In this document: piece after piece, positions 50,469 to 59,348 of the stretch
Layout of the letters: every line of letters starts with the position of its first letter
Numbering within the stretch: position 1 is the first letter of the stretch
Origin: Deltaproteobacteria bacterium
Lineage (GTDB): Bacteria; UBA10199; JACPAL01
Assembly: GCA_016180855.1 (NCBI GenBank)
Contig: JACPAL010000015.1
Location: 62,001 to 126,000, forward strand
DNA length: 64,000 nt
Direction of reading: 5' to 3'
Position numbers and translations under genes: made by a program
Notes under the pieces: generated by a model
What the model saw: only the letters and a program-made list of their open reading frames with translations
What the model was told of the DNA's origin: nothing
Databases searched by the model: none

Positions 50469-52121
50469 ATGAGCCACGTTACCCTGATACGTCCCGCGAT
50501 GGTGGTGGTCCGGCTGATCCAGTCGCGATCGACCTGCCCTCCGATAGGGGTTGTCTATCTTGCCGCGAGCCTTAAAAAGGCAGGGCACCAGGTTCATCTG
50601 ATCGATGCGGTCGGGGAATCGATCCTTCAGATCCTTCCTTTCGACGGAGGGGATGAATACGGCCACTATAATTTCTTTCATGGGCTCACACTTGACGAAA
50701 CGGTCGATCGAGTCGATCCCAACACTGATTACATCGGTGTTTCCTGCATGTTCTCGATTGAGTGGCCCCTGGTTCGTGAGCTCCTGGTCAAATTGCGGAA
50801 GCGATTTCCGGACAAGCCAATCATCATCGGTGGAGAACATGTGACGGCGATGGCCGAATGGATCTTCAAGACACGGCCGGAAGTTGACTACGCAATTCTC
50901 GGTGAAGGGGAGGGGCCGCTTGTCGCGTTGATTGCTGCCCTTGAGTCGGGGCAGCCGGCCGGGTCGGTTCCCGGTGTGGTGGCGAAACAGAATCCGAAGA
51001 AACCCCAACGAACGGGGTCGGTCGATCGGTATCTTTTTGATCTGAGGATCAGGGAGGTCGATGATATTCCGCTTCCGGACTGGGACTCGATTCCGATCCT
51101 TCAATATCTGGACAACGGTTTCGGATACGGCACCGATCGCGGTCGCAATATGCCGATGTTGGCGACGCGCGGGTGTCCGTATCAATGCACCTTTTGCTCC
51201 AGCCCCCAGATGTGGAGCACCAAATGGCTAGCGAGAAAACCGGAACTGGTCCTCGACGAAATGGAGCTCTACCAGAAAAAGTACGGGGCCGAAAACTTCA
51301 GCTTTTATGACCTTACGGCGATCGTCAAAAGGGACTGGATCATAGAATTCTGTCAGCTTGTCCTAAAAAGGGAACTTAAGTTTACCTGGCAACTCCCGAG
51401 TGGGACCCGTTCGGAGGCGATCGACGGAGAGGTGGCGGATCTGCTCTATCAGGCCGGCTGCCGCAGTATGAATTACGCCCCGGAAAGCGGATCTTCTCGA
51501 ACCCTCCAAAGGATCAAGAAAAAGGTGAATCTGGAAAGCATGAAAAAATCGATGAGGGCCTGCGGAAAGAGAGGGCTTGTGATTAAGAGCAATACGATCG
51601 TTGGATTCCCCGGAGAGACTCACCGGGATGTTTGGAAGACGATAAAGTGGCTCGCCGAGCTCGCGGTTCTCGGTGTCCACGAAGCGACACTGACACAGTA
51701 CATTCCCTACCCAGGGACCGAACTCTTTGATCAGTTGACCAAAGAGGGGAGAATCGAACGACCATTCTCGGATAGCTATTTTGCGATGTTGGCAACCAAG
51801 GGAAATTTTTTGAGCAATATGTCCTGGTCGGAACATATCTCGCACAAGGCGGTGGCCCGGTACATCATGTTTTCGAATCTGCTCTTCATGTCCGTTAGCT
51901 CTCTTCTTCGCCCATGGCGTGTGGCACGCGCCGTAATCAATGTTGTCTTGAAGAGACCGGAAGAGAGCCGGCTAGAGGCAACCCTTCGAACGTTGTTTAG
52001 CGGCCGGATATTCCGGAATCTTTTCTCATCCCGGCGAAAAACCCCGTTCTTGATTTCGCGTCAACTCGCCCTGAAGGGTCATTCTATTCCGGGTAGCGAT
52101 GACCTTCGTCGGGTCGCCTGA
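50469..52121 (+). CDS. B12-binding-domain radical SAM protein
   Basis: 550 residues. Residues about 1-175 form a cobalamin-binding-type domain (PPIGVVYLAASLKKAGHQVHLIDA, PIIIGGEHVTAM, YAILGEGEGP). The radical SAM barrel has C236-PYQ-C240-TF-C243, then PESGS and NTIVGFPGETHRDV. Class B methylases and related enzymes with this layout act on unactivated carbons of sugars, lipids or antibiotics. It lies between two membrane SGNH proteins, possibly methylating a sugar or lipid carrier that they further modify. Confidence 0.87.
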   Translation: MSHVTLIRPAMVVVRLIQSRSTCPPIGVVYLAASLKKAGHQVHLIDAVGESILQILPFDGGDEYGHYNFFHGLTLDETVDRVDPNTDYIGVSCMFSIEWPLVRELLVKLRKRFPDKPIIIGGEHVTAMAEWIFKTRPEVDYAILGEGEGPLVALIAALESGQPAGSVPGVVAKQNPKKPQRTGSVDRYLFDLRIREVDDIPLPDWDSIPILQYLDNGFGYGTDRGRNMPMLATRGCPYQCTFCSSPQMWSTKWLARKPELVLDEMELYQKKYGAENFSFYDLTAIVKRDWIIEFCQLVLKRELKFTWQLPSGTRSEAIDGEVADLLYQAGCRSMNYAPESGSSRTLQRIKKKVNLESMKKSMRACGKRGLVIKSNTIVGFPGETHRDVWKTIKWLAELAVLGVHEATLTQYIPYPGTELFDQLTKEGRIERPFSDSYFAMLATKGNFLSNMSWSEHISHKAVARYIMFSNLLFMSVSSLLRPWRVARAVINVVLKRPEESRLEATLRTLFSGRIFRNLFSSRRKTPFLISRQLALKGHSIPGSDDLRRVA

Positions 52122-52131
52122 GGATCGTTGA

Positions 52132-53223
52132 ATGCGCGTCGGCATCTCAAAAACGCTCAATATACTGCTTTTTCTTTTCCTGATGGTCGGGGGAATAGAG
52201 ATCACCCTTCGGATTTTCTGGGCGAACCCATACGTTCTGCTATTTCCTGATGCCTACATTCACCATCCGAACCTCCATCGTATATTTCGTCACCTTGATC
52301 GTGTTTATGAGGGAGCTCCTGACCCTGTTTATTTTAATACATCTTCTTTAGGATTCATTGAGAGTCGCTGGACACGCGAGTTGGATCGAGGGAATTTATA
52401 TGGGGCGGCATTCGGCGGTTCTACGACCGAATCGGCTACGGTTCAGGAAGACTCCCGGTGGACGGATCTGCTGAGTTTCCCGGTCCTCAATTATGGGCTG
52501 AGTCGGATGACTTCCGTTAATAACTACTTGGCCATGAAACATGTTCTGCAGGTTCAGGGGATGAAACCGAAAATCATATTCATGATGCAGGGGGTAAATG
52601 ACGTGAGTGCCTTCCTGAGGCATGGGGTGTCTTTTTTTGACGTCGACCGGTATCGCCCTCTGATCAGGAACAAGGGGTACGATTTCATTGCCAAGAATGT
52701 ATATAGCGCCGCCTTTCTATGGCGACTCTGGAAGCAGATGGACTATCATGGTTTTTACGCTCGCGAGAGCCGAAAATCACGATCTTATCCTGTGATGACA
52801 GAAGAGGAATTTCAATCCCTCATCGAGAGGATGGAGACGCCTCTTTTAGCGGCGCTTCAAGGAGTATTCAATCGCATGCAGATTCTCGCTTCGAGCAACG
52901 AGGCTCGTCTTATCCTGATCACGGAACCAGACTCGTTTCGTTCGGACTATCACCCTTGGAGAGGGGATGATTTGCGAGCCTATCCTTTGCACCGGGGAAA
53001 AAGGTGCTCTGTGGAACAGGCGGGTCGCTTGATGGATCTCTACCGTAAGATATACCTCCAAGCGGCAACAAATTTAGATCTACAGTTCATCGACGTGGCG
53101 GGATGCTTCCAGGCAGTGGATGTGAGTCCGCTGATCTACGATTCCGTTCATTTAACGGAACGTGGGAGTCTTTTTTTCGCGAATTGCGTCGAGAAGGCTT
53201 TGCAGGCAAAGAAGATTCCATGA
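52132..53223 (+). CDS. Membrane-anchored SGNH-hydrolase-like protein, copy 2
   Basis: 363 residues. N-terminal membrane segment (LNILLFLFLMVGGIEITLRIFW), block I FGGSTTESA, MMQGVNDVS at block III and YDSVHLTERGSLFF with the Asp/His pair. Same order and spacing as the protein at 49271, so the pair arose by duplication around the radical SAM gene or in an ancestor. Predicted O-acyl esterase or transferase on the outer side of the inner membrane. Near the small DUF5989-type gene with which such proteins often occur. Confidence 0.7.
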   Translation: MRVGISKTLNILLFLFLMVGGIEITLRIFWANPYVLLFPDAYIHHPNLHRIFRHLDRVYEGAPDPVYFNTSSLGFIESRWTRELDRGNLYGAAFGGSTTESATVQEDSRWTDLLSFPVLNYGLSRMTSVNNYLAMKHVLQVQGMKPKIIFMMQGVNDVSAFLRHGVSFFDVDRYRPLIRNKGYDFIAKNVYSAAFLWRLWKQMDYHGFYARESRKSRSYPVMTEEEFQSLIERMETPLLAALQGVFNRMQILASSNEARLILITEPDSFRSDYHPWRGDDLRAYPLHRGKRCSVEQAGRLMDLYRKIYLQAATNLDLQFIDVAGCFQAVDVSPLIYDSVHLTERGSLFFANCVEKALQAKKIP

Positions 53224-53369
53224 CGACTCACATATCCTCGGCCTCTCTGCCTACGTTACGCGCCGAGGGGGCTTCGATCTTTTTCCCTTTCCATGCCGGT
53301 CAATCCTTCTACTGGATTCCACATCCCCCTTGCGATCCAAGAGAAAGCATGAAAAGGAGCTATTAATTT

Positions 53370-53522
53370 ATGATCTGGTTTCTTCAAGAGCTTTGGGGTT
53401 TCCTTAAGTTTCGAAAGAAGTTTTGGCTCTTGCCGATCCTCCTTGCTCTCTTTTTGACGGGTAGTCTTTTGATCTTTACTCAAGGGTCGATCGTCGCGCC
53501 ATTTATCTATACACTTTTCTAG
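53370..53522 (+). CDS. DUF5989-type small membrane protein (50 residues)
   Basis: ATG 53370 to TAG 53520-53522. The sequence begins MIWFLQELWGFLKFRKKFW, has one hydrophobic helix (LLPILLALFLTGSLLIF) and ends GSIVAPFIYTLF. That pattern (ELW-F-K-RKKFWLLP...VAPFIYTLF) is the DUF5989 family as I remember it, found beside SxtJ-type and SGNH proteins or carbamoyltransferases in polysaccharide loci. AAGGAG lies at 53353-53358. The stretch 53224-53369 before it holds no gene I can support. Function unknown; probably a small partner of a membrane complex. Confidence 0.75.
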   Translation: MIWFLQELWGFLKFRKKFWLLPILLALFLTGSLLIFTQGSIVAPFIYTLF

Positions 53523-53537
53523 TTTAAGGCCTCCTCT

Positions 53538-54323
53538 ATGGAAGAAAGAAAACGGCAGGAAAGAGATTTTCATAACCTTGTTCGGGAAGAGAAGCTTAAA
53601 AATGATCCATCACGATATGATTATTTTTGGTCGAATCGTAAATTTTACTCCATTGCGGTCAAAAGTCGGGAGTTTGTGGAGCAATGGTTGAAACCACGAA
53701 TTCAGGGAAAGAAGGTCCTTGATTATTGCTCGGGCAACGGTCTCATGTCGATCTGGCTGGCAAAGAATGGGGCGGCGGAGACCTGTGGCATCGATATTTC
53801 AGACGTGTCGGTTGTTAATTCTCAAAAGGCTGTTGGCGCCGAAGGACTTCAGAATCGCTGTCGTTTTTCCGTCATGGACGGGGAGAAGATGACGTTTGAG
53901 GATGACAGCTTTGATCTGATTTATGAGCGGGGTGTCCTCCACCATCTGGATCTTGAAAAGGCCTATTCCGAGCTTTCGCGTACCCTCAAGCCGGACGGGG
54001 CCTGTTTGTGTGTGGAGGCCTTGAAACATAATCCGGTCATGCAATGGTATCGCCGTAAAACGCCGCAGCTACGAACCTCTTGGGAAGTCGATCATATTCT
54101 GGGAAGAGACGAGATTGCATTGGCAAGGAAATTTTTTAATCACGTTGAAGTTCTGGGCTGTTTTTATCTCTTTGCCCTGCTGGCGGTCCCTTTCAGAAAC
54201 ACCCGATTTTTTAACCCTCTCCTCCGTTTTTTGGAAGCGGTCGATCATCTCGTTTTGCGCCTTCCCTGGATCAAATGGCAGGCGTGGCACGTGGTCTTTT
54301 CACTCGAGCAGCCAAGGAAATAA
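53538..54323 (+). CDS. Class I SAM-dependent methyltransferase
   Basis: 261 residues. VLDYCSGNGLMSIWLAKNGA is motif I (near residue 60), CGIDISDVSV motif II, FSVMDGEKMTF the adenine-contact region and DLIYERGVLHHLDLEKA motif IV. The C-terminal part contains a hydrophobic stretch (VLGCFYLFALLAVPF), suggesting the protein sits on the membrane near lipid-linked sugars. Substrate not identifiable. Confidence 0.82.
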   Translation: MEERKRQERDFHNLVREEKLKNDPSRYDYFWSNRKFYSIAVKSREFVEQWLKPRIQGKKVLDYCSGNGLMSIWLAKNGAAETCGIDISDVSVVNSQKAVGAEGLQNRCRFSVMDGEKMTFEDDSFDLIYERGVLHHLDLEKAYSELSRTLKPDGACLCVEALKHNPVMQWYRRKTPQLRTSWEVDHILGRDEIALARKFFNHVEVLGCFYLFALLAVPFRNTRFFNPLLRFLEAVDHLVLRLPWIKWQAWHVVFSLEQPRK

Positions 54324-54346
54324 TTACAATTTAAGGTTCGATCCCC

Positions 54347-55840
54347 ATGATTTCGCCCCGTCGCATCCTGAAAAATACGACCTTCTTAACCGTTGCCTTC
54401 GTGACAAGGAAGGTCATTCATCTTGTCGCCTTTTCCCTGATCGCCCGATACACCGGCGTCCAGACAACAGGTCTTTATTTCTTGCTTCTTTCTTTTGCGG
54501 CTCTCTTTACCTCGCTGATGGATTTTGGTCTGACTCCGGCGATGATTCGTGAGGCTTCCAAGGCGCCGGAGCGGCTCCACGACTATCTTGGCAACGTTCT
54601 TGGGTTGAAGGTTTTTCTCTGCGTCGCCGCGTCCGCTGCCGGTTTTGGCCTGATTCATCTTCTGGATTATCCGGATCTGACCCAGCGGCTCGTTTATCTC
54701 ACGACAATTTACATCGTCCTGGACTCGCTGGCGGATACCTTTTACGGCTGTCTCCGTGTCCATCACAGGATGGAGTTTGAGGCAAAGGGGATGGTGGTCT
54801 CTCATTTCCTGATCCTCCTGATCTCGTCTTTCGTTGTTTTTTTTCAACTGAATATCTACGGACTGGTTTTTGCCTTGATTATGGGCGGTCTTTATAACCT
54901 GATCTATTCCCTGTTTTGTACCCTTCGCGTCTTACACCTGAAGTTGAATCTTTACTTCGACCATTCGGTTGTTAAACAACTTGTCTCCATCGCGATACCG
55001 ATTCTGGGAGCGGCGGCCTTCAGCAAACTCCTGTTCATTGATACCTTTCTTCTCTCTTATCTTACCGATGAAACCGTCTTAGGCTGGTTTAGCGTTCCTT
55101 CCACGCTTGTTCAGAGCTTCATGTTCATTCCGATGGCGGTGACCATGGCGATCTATCCGGCCTTGAGCTCATTCCATATCCATTCGCCCGAGCGGCTCAT
55201 TGAGACCTTTGAACGTTCCGTTCAGATCCTGATGATATTTATTATCCCCGCAGCGATCGGCATGGCGGTTCTGGCGCCGGGGATCATCCGGTTTTTCTTC
55301 GGGATTAGTTATGGTCCATCTGTCCTTCCGTTTCGAATATTGACTTTCTCATTGATTCCGATTTTTTTCAATGGACCGATGAGCGTCCTGCTCGATGCCT
55401 GCCATCGGCAGGTCAGCAATAGTTTCTTGATGGCTGTCGCCGCCATTCTTCATCTGGGATTGGCATTGACCTTCATCCCGAACTATCAGGCGGTCGGCAT
55501 TGCATGGGCTGCCGTGTTCGGCCATACGGCATTTTTTGTCTTGGGAATTTTCGCGGTACGCGGGATTTTGGCAGGTGCCTTGAAGAGATGTCTTACTGAT
55601 ATGGCCGTCATTTTTGTCGCAGCGGGTCTGATGGGACTAGCTGTTTTCGGCTTGAGGAACATCTTCCATTTTATTGTCCTGATTCCTGTCGGAATTGCGG
55701 CTTATGCTGTTTTGTTTTTTCTGATCACTCGGCTGGCAAAAAGATATCTTGGCAGAAAAACATTCCATTTTATTGGATCACCATTTATGAGGATGCCCCC
55801 AAAAAAAGGTGAAGATCTGGTGGAATGCCGAACACCATGA
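54347..55840 (+). CDS. wzx: Wzx-type polysaccharide flippase (MOP superfamily), copy 2
   Basis: 497 residues with about fourteen membrane helices. VTRKVIHLVAFSLIARYTGVQTTGLYFLLLSFAALFTSLMDFGLTPAMIRE is the typical N-terminal half start, and AFSKLLFIDTFLLSYLTDETVLGWFSV begins the second repeat. It shares the family but not close identity with flippase 1 (12737-14170). Followed at once by a polymerase/ligase gene with ATGA overlap, forming a second transport/polymerisation pair in the locus. Confidence 0.85.
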   Translation: MISPRRILKNTTFLTVAFVTRKVIHLVAFSLIARYTGVQTTGLYFLLLSFAALFTSLMDFGLTPAMIREASKAPERLHDYLGNVLGLKVFLCVAASAAGFGLIHLLDYPDLTQRLVYLTTIYIVLDSLADTFYGCLRVHHRMEFEAKGMVVSHFLILLISSFVVFFQLNIYGLVFALIMGGLYNLIYSLFCTLRVLHLKLNLYFDHSVVKQLVSIAIPILGAAAFSKLLFIDTFLLSYLTDETVLGWFSVPSTLVQSFMFIPMAVTMAIYPALSSFHIHSPERLIETFERSVQILMIFIIPAAIGMAVLAPGIIRFFFGISYGPSVLPFRILTFSLIPIFFNGPMSVLLDACHRQVSNSFLMAVAAILHLGLALTFIPNYQAVGIAWAAVFGHTAFFVLGIFAVRGILAGALKRCLTDMAVIFVAAGLMGLAVFGLRNIFHFIVLIPVGIAAYAVLFFLITRLAKRYLGRKTFHFIGSPFMRMPPKKGEDLVECRTP

Positions 55841-57162
55841 GATTGAGAAACGCAATGCCTTTGAGTCAACAGTCAATCGTCCTTCTTCTGGCCGCTGGAA
55901 CGATGGTTCTTTGGCCCTATCCCTCTCCAATCCTGTCGCTGGGTTTCCGTCCCTTTGTTTTTGTCTTTATCCTCTTCTGTCTAGGGGCTTCTCTCCCGAT
56001 CTTCCGGAATGCATCGCAGCTCATCGCAATCAAAAAGTTCGCACCATCGATTCTGTTTGTTGGCGTTCACTGGTTTTCCTGGTTTCTCATGCCGAACTAT
56101 GCGGCATTGTCTTTTACGGGATCGGTTTCGATCTACCTCGCGGCCTCCATCATCCTCGTTTTGGCGATAAAACGGCTTGATGACTATGCGCTTGTGATCA
56201 AGGTCATTCTCTACCTGTCGTCAATAAGTATGGCCGTGCTGATTTACAGACACCTTGTGAACTTCGATGTTTTCTATCTGGCTCCCCATTTCTCGTTTTC
56301 GGAACGGCGGGGCTATACAGACAGGAACGTCCTCTCTTTTTTTCTATTATTGTTTTTCCCGTTTGCCTATGCCCTTTTTACTCACCAGCGAAGGCTCGGA
56401 CACCTTCTTCTCCTGGCGATCATCTCCTTTTCCGCTATCCTGACCTTTTCGAGGATGGCGCTTGTCGTCGTTCTGTTTTCCATTCTTATTTTTCCTTTCA
56501 TGGGATCGATGAGAAAAAGGTATCTTGTTCAGTTAGGGACTCTTTTAGCTTCAGGGCTCATTCTTATTGGGGTCTTTCGTGTGAGTCCTTGGGACGGCTA
56601 TCTCAAATATCTCAAATGGAAGCGAACGACTATCATGGAGCAGGATCGCCGTAGTTCGCTAGCGGCATTGAAGTGGGGTTTTTCTCTGGAACGGGGAAGA
56701 GGCAGGTATCTCCTCATGGCGGCACAAGGTTTCCTGGAGAAACCGGTCCTGGGTCATGGCTTGGTGTCTTTTGGCAAGAACAATCCCGAGTTTTGCGCCC
56801 CTGAAGACCTGGAGTGTCAGAACTTTTATGGTCGGAGCAAACCTGTTCGACTTCCGAGAACGCACAATGACTACGTACAGATCCTCTTTGAGTTGGGGGT
56901 AGTCGGTTTTATTCCCTTACTTTGGCTGGTGTTGGACATCTTGCGGCGGCTTTGGCGCTCCAAAGAGAGAGTCCCTCGGCAATATCAGTGGCTCTGGGAT
57001 GGACAATGCGGTGCGGTTGCAGCCCTATTCCTCAGTCTTTTCTTCAATAATGCCTATGAGGCATGGCCGTTTTGGTTTATTGTGGCAGGCTGCTATATTG
57101 TTGCCGAAACCAGTTCGAAATGGGGTGAGGCAGCCGTTTCAGCGCCAACGAACGAAAGATGA
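55837..57162 (+). CDS. O-antigen polymerase/ligase family membrane protein, copy 2
   Basis: 441 residues from ATG 55837, overlapping the flippase stop as ATGA (ATG 55825 is an in-frame alternative). About eleven membrane helices; the periplasmic loop has HGLVSFGKNNPE and RTHNDYVQILFELGVVGFIP, the His-Asn-Asp-Tyr motif of the O-antigen ligase family. VLSFFLLLFFPFAYALFTHQRR parallels copy 1. It polymerises or ligates the second glycan. Confidence 0.82.
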   Translation: MRLRNAMPLSQQSIVLLLAAGTMVLWPYPSPILSLGFRPFVFVFILFCLGASLPIFRNASQLIAIKKFAPSILFVGVHWFSWFLMPNYAALSFTGSVSIYLAASIILVLAIKRLDDYALVIKVILYLSSISMAVLIYRHLVNFDVFYLAPHFSFSERRGYTDRNVLSFFLLLFFPFAYALFTHQRRLGHLLLLAIISFSAILTFSRMALVVVLFSILIFPFMGSMRKRYLVQLGTLLASGLILIGVFRVSPWDGYLKYLKWKRTTIMEQDRRSSLAALKWGFSLERGRGRYLLMAAQGFLEKPVLGHGLVSFGKNNPEFCAPEDLECQNFYGRSKPVRLPRTHNDYVQILFELGVVGFIPLLWLVLDILRRLWRSKERVPRQYQWLWDGQCGAVAALFLSLFFNNAYEAWPFWFIVAGCYIVAETSSKWGEAAVSAPTNER

Positions 57163-57203
57163 AAGAAATTGCGGTGACCAACTTTATCTGATAATTACCT
57201 GGC

Positions 57204-58547
57204 ATGGTTAAAAATCTCTGTGTTAAATTGATGGCATATAGCGGTCGGCCTCAAGCTTTGGTGGGCATGACACTTCTCGCACTGCTCGTTCCAGGGCCCA
57301 AGTATTTCCTTTTTTCGGGTCTTCCTCTGATCAACCGGGCGGATATTGTGGCACTTGTATTCCTGATTCTACTTTTTCTCTCCTTCACAATGATGCCGTT
57401 TCAAGGGAATCGTTCCTCCAGGATGATCCGCTGGAGCATGGTTTGCCTTGCATCGGTGACACTCCTGAAATTGTTCTCTTTTCTCTTCTTGAATGCCTAT
57501 TATAAAGGTTCCTACGACTATTGGCCATTACTCAGAGAACGGGACTGGACCCACGTTTGTGAGGTTGGAACACGGGACTGTTTTCGCAATCCGGTTCCGA
57601 AGAAAGACTCTCTGCATCAGATCCTGGGGGGAGACCCTCATCTTCTTACAAGTGATTCGCGGTTGAGCTCCCTTCCCCCGATCCGGCCGGCGTTTTCACC
57701 TGACAATATTTTGTCTTTTCCACGGTATACCCGTCGAGACGCCTCGATTGATTTTCACGCGACGCCGCATTTCGATTTTTTGCGATGGGGATACGGTTCC
57801 TGGCGACTCGGTTTCTTCAATACGTTTGAATACGGTTGGAGTCCCTCCACTCCGGGAAATCGTATCCGGACGAAGGCCCCCTTTGTGGCCTCCTGGGAGG
57901 TCTGGCCGGAGGGGGAGGAGATTAGAATCCAGTTTCAGGGGATGCTGCTGCTCAGCCAGTGGGACCGTATTTTGTGGGAGGGAGAATCAGGCGAGAACGA
58001 ACAGGTACTCTCCTTGAGTGAGGGAAGGGATTTCGAGGCAGGAAAGCCTCTTAAAATCACCTATGGATATGAAAAAGGGATTTTTACGTCGGACGATGAA
58101 TGGAAGTTTTTTTATAGTAATGAGTCGGAGATCTTTGCTCCGTTCTTAAAGATGGAAGGGATTCGTCCCGGCATGGGGCCCGCCCCATGGCTGAAGTGGA
58201 TGTTGAGTGGAATCTATTCGATTGTTTTTCTTTTTGTGATGGGACTCCTGGTAACGATCTATTGGGTCCGTCGTGATTTTTTACAGACCTTGAAAAGTCC
58301 CAGAGGTATTGTCTGGTGTATCACATTCCTCGCGATGATGGTTGGTCTTCTCGTCTGCCGAGTCAATGAGGTTCTCATATGGAAGGGAGGGGCCGATGCG
58401 ATCATGTATGATCACTATGCCTCTCAAGTCCTCTCACTGGGATCCCTGGAGGCGGGAGAGAAGTATTTCAGGGTGAATCCCCCCGGGACAGTCATTCATG
58501 GATCGCAATCCTCTTCGGTCTTTTTACTTATCTTTTTGGGCAGATGA
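57204..58547 (+). CDS. GT-C glycosyltransferase-like membrane protein, N-terminal part (frameshifted)
   Basis: 447 residues up to a stop at 58545-58547. Membrane helices at the N-terminus (MTLLALLVPGPKYFLF, IVALVFLILLFLSF), a large soluble beta-rich part (about 110-320), then more helices and GGADAIMYDHYASQVLSLGSLEAGEKYF, an acidic loop like the donor/acceptor loop of GT39/ArnT-type enzymes. After FRVNPP the frame leaves membrane-protein sense. In another frame DSHSWIAILFGLFTYLFGQM joins smoothly to the next open frame. The break is at the six-C run 58479-58484; one extra C would restore one protein of about 705 residues. Confidence 0.72.
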   Translation: MVKNLCVKLMAYSGRPQALVGMTLLALLVPGPKYFLFSGLPLINRADIVALVFLILLFLSFTMMPFQGNRSSRMIRWSMVCLASVTLLKLFSFLFLNAYYKGSYDYWPLLRERDWTHVCEVGTRDCFRNPVPKKDSLHQILGGDPHLLTSDSRLSSLPPIRPAFSPDNILSFPRYTRRDASIDFHATPHFDFLRWGYGSWRLGFFNTFEYGWSPSTPGNRIRTKAPFVASWEVWPEGEEIRIQFQGMLLLSQWDRILWEGESGENEQVLSLSEGRDFEAGKPLKITYGYEKGIFTSDDEWKFFYSNESEIFAPFLKMEGIRPGMGPAPWLKWMLSGIYSIVFLFVMGLLVTIYWVRRDFLQTLKSPRGIVWCITFLAMMVGLLVCRVNEVLIWKGGADAIMYDHYASQVLSLGSLEAGEKYFRVNPPGTVIHGSQSSSVFLLIFLGR

Positions 58548-59320
58548 TTTTCCTTGCCTCCAGGCCGTTTTCACGGTCCTTCCTCCCCCTTCTGATTATC
58601 GGCTTTCTCCTCTATGGTTACCAGACATCCTTCCTCTATTTTGACGGCAGAAATGAGAGCACAGCGAGTTTTCTTATTGTGGCCGGCCTGTTTTTTGCTT
58701 TGACACGAAAAGGGGATGTTGCGTCGGTTTTTTCAGGTCTCCTGCTGGGCCTTGCCACCACGATCCGTCCCGACAACCTCCCTTGCATCCTTGCCGTGAC
58801 GGGATTCATCGGCCTTCATGGAAAGAAGTCCGGAAGAGAGCTGGCTCTCATGGTCGTTCCGATGTTGATGGCGACGACGCTGCCACTCATCCATAACCTT
58901 TATTATGGTCACACATGGGTATGGAGTTCTACTGTCGCGTGGGACTCAAACCTCCAACTGTCGCCCAAAGTCTTTTTCAAAGGTATTTTCAGCCTCGATG
59001 GAGATATCCTGTTGATGGTTGGAAAACGTATTCTGAAAGCGCTCTCTTGGACTCCATTCATGCGAGTGCCCTGGGAGACTGTCTCCCATTTATTTTCCGG
59101 TGTTTTTTTCCTCTTGAATATCGGTCTCCTCGCGCTGCTGTTAACCGCAAGGTCGCCGCGCCGCTATCTGGATATTCTTCTTGTCTGTCTCATGTTTTCA
59201 CCCATTCTCTTTTGGAAAACCGGTGGTCGATTTACTTACGCTTACTTCCTTCTGGTATATTTTCTTTTCTGTTATCGGTTGTGTAGACGTCTTTCTGCTG
59301 CCAAGTTGACAGCGGCATGA
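58544..59320 (+). CDS. GT-C glycosyltransferase-like membrane protein, C-terminal part (frameshifted)
   Basis: 258 residues from ATG 58544, but its reading frame is open upstream to the six-C run at 58479-58484, coding for one more membrane helix. Seven or so hydrophobic segments (LLIIGFLLYGYQTSFLYF, SFLIVAGLFFALT, GLLLGLATTIRP, and so on). NESTASFLIVAGLFFALTRKG and GLATTIRPDNLPC match the middle of GT39-like dolichyl/undecaprenyl-phosphate-sugar transferases. Best viewed as the second half of the gene starting at 57204. Confidence 0.7.
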   Translation: MIFLASRPFSRSFLPLLIIGFLLYGYQTSFLYFDGRNESTASFLIVAGLFFALTRKGDVASVFSGLLLGLATTIRPDNLPCILAVTGFIGLHGKKSGRELALMVVPMLMATTLPLIHNLYYGHTWVWSSTVAWDSNLQLSPKVFFKGIFSLDGDILLMVGKRILKALSWTPFMRVPWETVSHLFSGVFFLLNIGLLALLLTARSPRRYLDILLVCLMFSPILFWKTGGRFTYAYFLLVYFLFCYRLCRRLSAAKLTAA

Positions 59321-59348
59321 AAAAAGTGAGAATTTATCTATTGCTCTT

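Noticed and set aside
53162-53407. Overlapping short + strand open frames between the second SGNH gene and the DUF5989-type gene
   Set aside because: No motif, no ribosome-binding site, and one overlaps the SGNH gene. The region 53224-53369 is treated as non-coding; only the 50-residue frame at 53370 is supported.
58544-59320. Second half of the GT-C gene as an independent gene
   Set aside because: The ATGA overlap looks like coupling, but the same frame encodes a membrane helix upstream of the ATG, so it is more likely the frameshifted continuation.
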